From the NCBI RefSeq assembly GCF_000518985.1, contig NZ_JAEQ01000003.1, forward strand, positions 124,001-188,000: 64,000 nt of DNA, written 5' to 3'. The translations under genes were made by a program, and so were the position numbers. Each line of letters begins with the position of its first letter. Within the stretch, counting starts at the first letter, position 1. Shown piece after piece: positions 61,035-64,000 of this stretch. Below the pieces are notes generated by a model. The model was not told where the DNA came from. It did no database searches and was given only the letters and a program-made list of their open reading frames with translations. Origin of the DNA: Chelativorans sp. J32 (GTDB taxonomy: Bacteria > Pseudomonadota > Alphaproteobacteria > Rhizobiales > Rhizobiaceae).

Positions 61035-63572
61035 ATGAACGAGGTCAGAGAGCTGCCCAACGAAGCTCCACGCCCGGCGAACGAACTGGAGGAACTTGAG
61101 CGCGCCTGGAAGCTGCCCACCGGCTTCAGATTGATCACTGCCGTGAACAATCAGGTGATAGGCATCCTCTATATCGGCATAGCCTTCCTGTTTTTCCTGC
61201 TGGCCGGCGTGCTGGGCGTCATCATGCGCACGCAGCTTGCCGTCCCCGAGAACGACCTTGTCAGCCAGGATCTTTTCAACCAGATCTTCACGGTCCACGG
61301 CACGACGATGATGTTCCTCTTCGCCGTGCCGGCCATGGAGGCACTCGGCGTCCTGCTCCTGCCGCAGATGTTGGCCGCGCGCGATTTGCCCTTTCCGCGC
61401 CTCTCCGCCTTCGCGATCTGGGCCTATATCGTCGGTGGGCTCGTCTTCTTCTCCACGATATTCTACGACCTCGCGCCCAAAGGCGGCTGGTTCATGTACC
61501 CGCCGCTGACGCTCAAGGAGTATTCGCCCGGCGACAATGCCGATTTCTGGCTGCTCGGCATCGGCTTCATCGAGATCTCCGCAATTGCTGGTGCCATAGA
61601 GATCATCGTCGGCGTCCTGCGCACGCGGCCACCCGGCATGTCGCTCACGCGTATGCCGATCTTCGCCTGGGCGATGCTGATCTTCGCGGCGATGATCATG
61701 ATCGCCTTTCCGGCGGTCATTCTCGCCACCATGCTGCTGGAGATCGAACGCTCCTTCGGCTGGCCCTTTTTCACTGCCGACAAAGGCGGGGATCCGCTTC
61801 TTTGGCAGCATCTGTTCTGGTTCTTCGGCCACCCGGAGGTCTACATCATCTTCCTGCCGGCAGCAGGGCTCGTCTCGATGATAGTGCCCGCCATGGCCCG
61901 TAGGCCGCTGGTTGGCTACCGTCTCATCGTCGTGGCGCTGATCGGGACAGGGTTCTTCTCCTTCGGCCTCTGGGTCCACCACATGTTTACCACTGGCATC
62001 CCCGCGCTAAGCCTCGGCTTCTTCTCGGCGGCCAGCATGGCGGTGGCGATCCCGTCGGGCATCCAGGTCTTCTCCTGGATCGCGACCATTGCCTCGAGCA
62101 AGGAGCGGTTCCGTATCACGACTCCCTCGCTCTTTGTTCTAGGCTTCCTCTTCATCTTCACCGTTGGCGGGGTGACGGGAGTGATGGTGGCGCTGGTGCC
62201 GCTCGATTTCCAGGTGCACGACACTTACTTCGTCGTAGCACATTTCCATTATGTGCTGATCGGCGGAATGGTCTTCCCGCTCTTTGCCACCTTCTATTAC
62301 TGGATACCGATGGTGAGCCGGAAGATGCTGTCGGAACGGCTGGGGCGATGGGTCTTCTGGCTGATGTTCATCGGCTTCAACGTGACCTTCTTCCCCATGC
62401 ACATTACCGGCCTCATCGGGATGCCGCGCCGCGTCTGGACCTATCCGGATGGCCTCGGCTGGAACACGCTCAACATGGTGTCCACCGTAGGCTCCTATAT
62501 TCTGGCCGCCGGTGTTGCGCTTTTCGTCATCGATCTCTTCCTGCGCTTTCGCCCGACCATGGAGAACAATGCCGGTGACCCGTGGCGCGCGGGCACATTG
62601 GAATGGCTGCCTACAGGGGCCTATTCGGCGCGCAGCATACCCTTCGTGACAAGCCGCGAACCCCTATGGGACAACCCGAATCTCGGCACGGAGGTAGAGG
62701 AGGGGCGTCACTTCCTTCCCGGTGCACCGACAGGAGAGCGTGAGACGATCGTCACCAGTCCCGTCGACGCCAAGCCGCAATACATCATCCGCATGCCGGG
62801 TCCCGGCTGGGCCCATCTCGTCGCGGCCGTCTTCATGGCGGCTGCCTTCCTTCTATTGACGGTGAAGCTCGTCACCATCGCGCTCATATGCGCGGTGATC
62901 TCGATAGCAGCCTGCATCGTATGGGGTTGGCAACTCGACCATGGGCCGGGAAAGGGTGAGGTCGATATCGGGGCCGGTATCAAGCTGCCCACCTATATGG
63001 CCGGCCCGAGATCGCATGCCTGGTGGGCTATGGCGGTTCTCATCCTCGTCGCCTCCTCGCTCTACATCGCCTATGTCTTTTCCTACCTTTATCTGTGGGT
63101 CGTATCGCCGGAAGTATGGGCTCCGCATGGGTCGCCCGACCTGCCCGGGTTTGGCTGGCCGCTTGGAACGGCTCTTCTGCTGATCGCCGGGACCGGCTCC
63201 ATGGTGCTTGTGCGGCGGATGCTGCCCGCGCCCGGCGGGAGGGAGCCGGCAATCCCCCCGATGCTTGCGCTCGCAGCAGGATGCCTGCTCGCCGCCTTTC
63301 TTGCCGAGGTCTGGGGCCACTGGATGACCGGCTTGCGGCCCGCCCAGAATTCCTACGGCGCGATGGTCTACATGGCGAGCGTCCTCAATTTTCAAGTCGT
63401 CTTCGCCTGTGTTGTCCTCGCCGGCTTTGCCATCGCGCGCTACCTCACCGGAAAACTCGATGCCGAGCGCCGCGTTGGGTACGAAAACGCGGCACTCCTC
63501 TACTATTATGCGGCAGGGCAGATGCTGCTCGGCCTTGTTTTGGTGCACGGTTTCCCACGTCTGGCGGGGTGA
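61035..63572 (+). CDS. Cytochrome c oxidase, fused subunits I and III
   Basis: An 845-residue inner-membrane protein. Residues 1 to about 560 form subunit I with twelve helices. Heme/copper ligands are visible: H88 in TVHGTTM, H266 in GHPEVY with cross-linking Y270, H315-H316 in VHHMF, and the heme histidines in VVAHFHYVL. From about 590 a subunit III-like helix bundle follows (HAWWAMAVLILVASS; FAEVWGHWMTGL-like). In Bradyrhizobium coxN and coxO are separate; here they are one chain. It reads three bases after coxM, and a small membrane protein gene follows. Confidence 0.93.
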   Translation: MNEVRELPNEAPRPANELEELERAWKLPTGFRLITAVNNQVIGILYIGIAFLFFLLAGVLGVIMRTQLAVPENDLVSQDLFNQIFTVHGTTMMFLFAVPAMEALGVLLLPQMLAARDLPFPRLSAFAIWAYIVGGLVFFSTIFYDLAPKGGWFMYPPLTLKEYSPGDNADFWLLGIGFIEISAIAGAIEIIVGVLRTRPPGMSLTRMPIFAWAMLIFAAMIMIAFPAVILATMLLEIERSFGWPFFTADKGGDPLLWQHLFWFFGHPEVYIIFLPAAGLVSMIVPAMARRPLVGYRLIVVALIGTGFFSFGLWVHHMFTTGIPALSLGFFSAASMAVAIPSGIQVFSWIATIASSKERFRITTPSLFVLGFLFIFTVGGVTGVMVALVPLDFQVHDTYFVVAHFHYVLIGGMVFPLFATFYYWIPMVSRKMLSERLGRWVFWLMFIGFNVTFFPMHITGLIGMPRRVWTYPDGLGWNTLNMVSTVGSYILAAGVALFVIDLFLRFRPTMENNAGDPWRAGTLEWLPTGAYSARSIPFVTSREPLWDNPNLGTEVEEGRHFLPGAPTGERETIVTSPVDAKPQYIIRMPGPGWAHLVAAVFMAAAFLLLTVKLVTIALICAVISIAACIVWGWQLDHGPGKGEVDIGAGIKLPTYMAGPRSHAWWAMAVLILVASSLYIAYVFSYLYLWVVSPEVWAPHGSPDLPGFGWPLGTALLLIAGTGSMVLVRRMLPAPGGREPAIPPMLALAAGCLLAAFLAEVWGHWMTGLRPAQNSYGAMVYMASVLNFQVVFACVVLAGFAIARYLTGKLDAERRVGYENAALLYYYAAGQMLLGLVLVHGFPRLAG

Positions 63573-63575
63573 GAA

Positions 63576-63956
63576 ATGACCAAGCTCGACGACATGCGCC
63601 GACCGGACCGAGGCAATATGCTTGCGGTGCTTCTGTTCATCACCGCAGGCCCGCTTCTCTGGGGTTTGCATCTCACCATCGTTTATATGGCGCACACGGC
63701 GGTTTGTGCGCTCGCCGCATCTCCCGGCGCGGCGACGGCCATCCTCGCGATCGTGACTGTGGCCCTCGCTGTGCTGTTGATGCTGATCCTTCTCGACCAA
63801 CAACGTTTTGCCAGGCTTCTCAAGGTCAGCCAGGAGATTGCGGAACGCGGGAGCTATGACAGGATCGCGTTTTTCCTGACCCTGCTTTCGCTCGCCGGGA
63901 TTCTGTGGTCCGGCCTTGCCGTAACCATTTTATCCTCCTGCGCTCCAGGCCGTTGA
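63576..63956 (+). CDS. Small membrane protein of the caa3 oxidase locus
   Basis: A 126-residue protein with three hydrophobic segments (about 15-40, 46-72 and 97-119), of which the first contains LLWGLHLTIVYMAH. It lies three bases after the CoxI-CoxIII gene in the same direction, so it is likely an extra subunit or assembly protein, in the position of coxP in Bradyrhizobium, though it is shorter than a full subunit III. I do not see any catalytic residues. Confidence 0.78.
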   Translation: MTKLDDMRRPDRGNMLAVLLFITAGPLLWGLHLTIVYMAHTAVCALAASPGAATAILAIVTVALAVLLMLILLDQQRFARLLKVSQEIAERGSYDRIAFFLTLLSLAGILWSGLAVTILSSCAPGR

Positions 63957-64000
63957 GGGCCTAAAAAACTCTTCCGCGGCTTCGGAACCAAGTATCTCCA

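Noticed and set aside
60258-61982. Minus-strand open frame of 574 codons opposite coxM and the CoxI-CoxIII gene
   Set aside because: It is a composition artefact across two clear oxidase genes, with low-complexity charged residues.
1-64000. Mobile elements, CRISPR arrays, tRNA and rRNA genes
   Set aside because: I looked on both strands and saw no transposase, integrase, regular repeat array or tRNA/rRNA signature. A fold-based RNA search could still find small RNAs.

Overview
The window is GC-rich, densely coded chromosome of an alphaproteobacterium, most likely Hyphomicrobiales (the Rhizobium/Mesorhizobium/Phyllobacterium side). The evidence is the split pntAA-pntAB-pntB transhydrogenase next to an aa3-type oxidase subunit IV gene, the PuuE-UraD fusion, membrane-bound urate hydroxylase PuuD, ExoD, fused indolepyruvate oxidoreductase and a coxMNOP-like second cytochrome oxidase. 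I see no rRNA, tRNA, CRISPR array, transposase or prophage. Almost all genes have good Shine-Dalgarno sites and many are coupled by 1-4 nt overlaps.

Layout. 1-1.9 kb: a metal P1B-ATPase (its C-terminus lies outside the window) divergent from its MerR regulator, with a typical 19-bp-spacer MerR operator between them. 2.4-7 kb: a LysR, a LacI (apparently with a CTG start), an EamA permease, a MarR and a creatininase-family amidohydrolase. 7-9.8 kb: a COG0523 metallochaperone GTPase, its WD40 partner and a UdgX-type uracil-DNA glycosylase.

9.8-23.5 kb is a purine/ureide catabolic island: glycerate 2-kinase, guanine deaminase, urate hydroxylase PuuD, a LysR regulator, XdhC-XdhB-XdhA, HIU hydrolase, then the coupled operon puuE-uraD fusion / ureidoglycine aminohydrolase / ureidoglycolate lyase / nucleoside-type deaminase. 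Together these take guanine to urate, allantoin, allantoate and glyoxylate plus urea. Only the allantoate-hydrolysing step has no gene here. The same 16-nt motif sits in both divergent promoter regions (13892 and 20029) and probably marks the operator of the local LysR. At 23.5-24.2 kb there is a decayed VapBC toxin-antitoxin pair with at least six frame breaks.

24.2-27.9 kb: pcaF, pcaJ, pcaI and divergent pcaR (end of the beta-ketoadipate pathway). 28-31.2 kb: xylA-xylB with an operator-like dyad. 31.3-37.6 kb: a 2-hydroxyacid dehydrogenase, a secreted Inh-like protein, a class I amidotransferase hydrolase, a TRAP transporter whose binding protein is split from its membrane subunits by exoD. 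38-44.8 kb: fused indolepyruvate oxidoreductase, a PAS-GGDEF-EAL protein and a FeeM/LuxI-fold acyltransferase. 44.8-48.6 kb: a 51-residue membrane protein, oxidase subunit IV and the proton-translocating transhydrogenase. 48.7-53.7 kb: small envelope proteins, a TPR lipoprotein, ribosomal protein S21, two short-chain dehydrogenases, a tandem-motif acidic protein and a MaoC hydratase. 53.8-58.1 kb: an RND efflux pump with its adaptor. 58.3-64 kb: an alternative caa3-type oxidase locus (CtaG, triheme cytochrome c, CoxII-cytochrome c fusion, CoxI-CoxIII fusion, small membrane protein).
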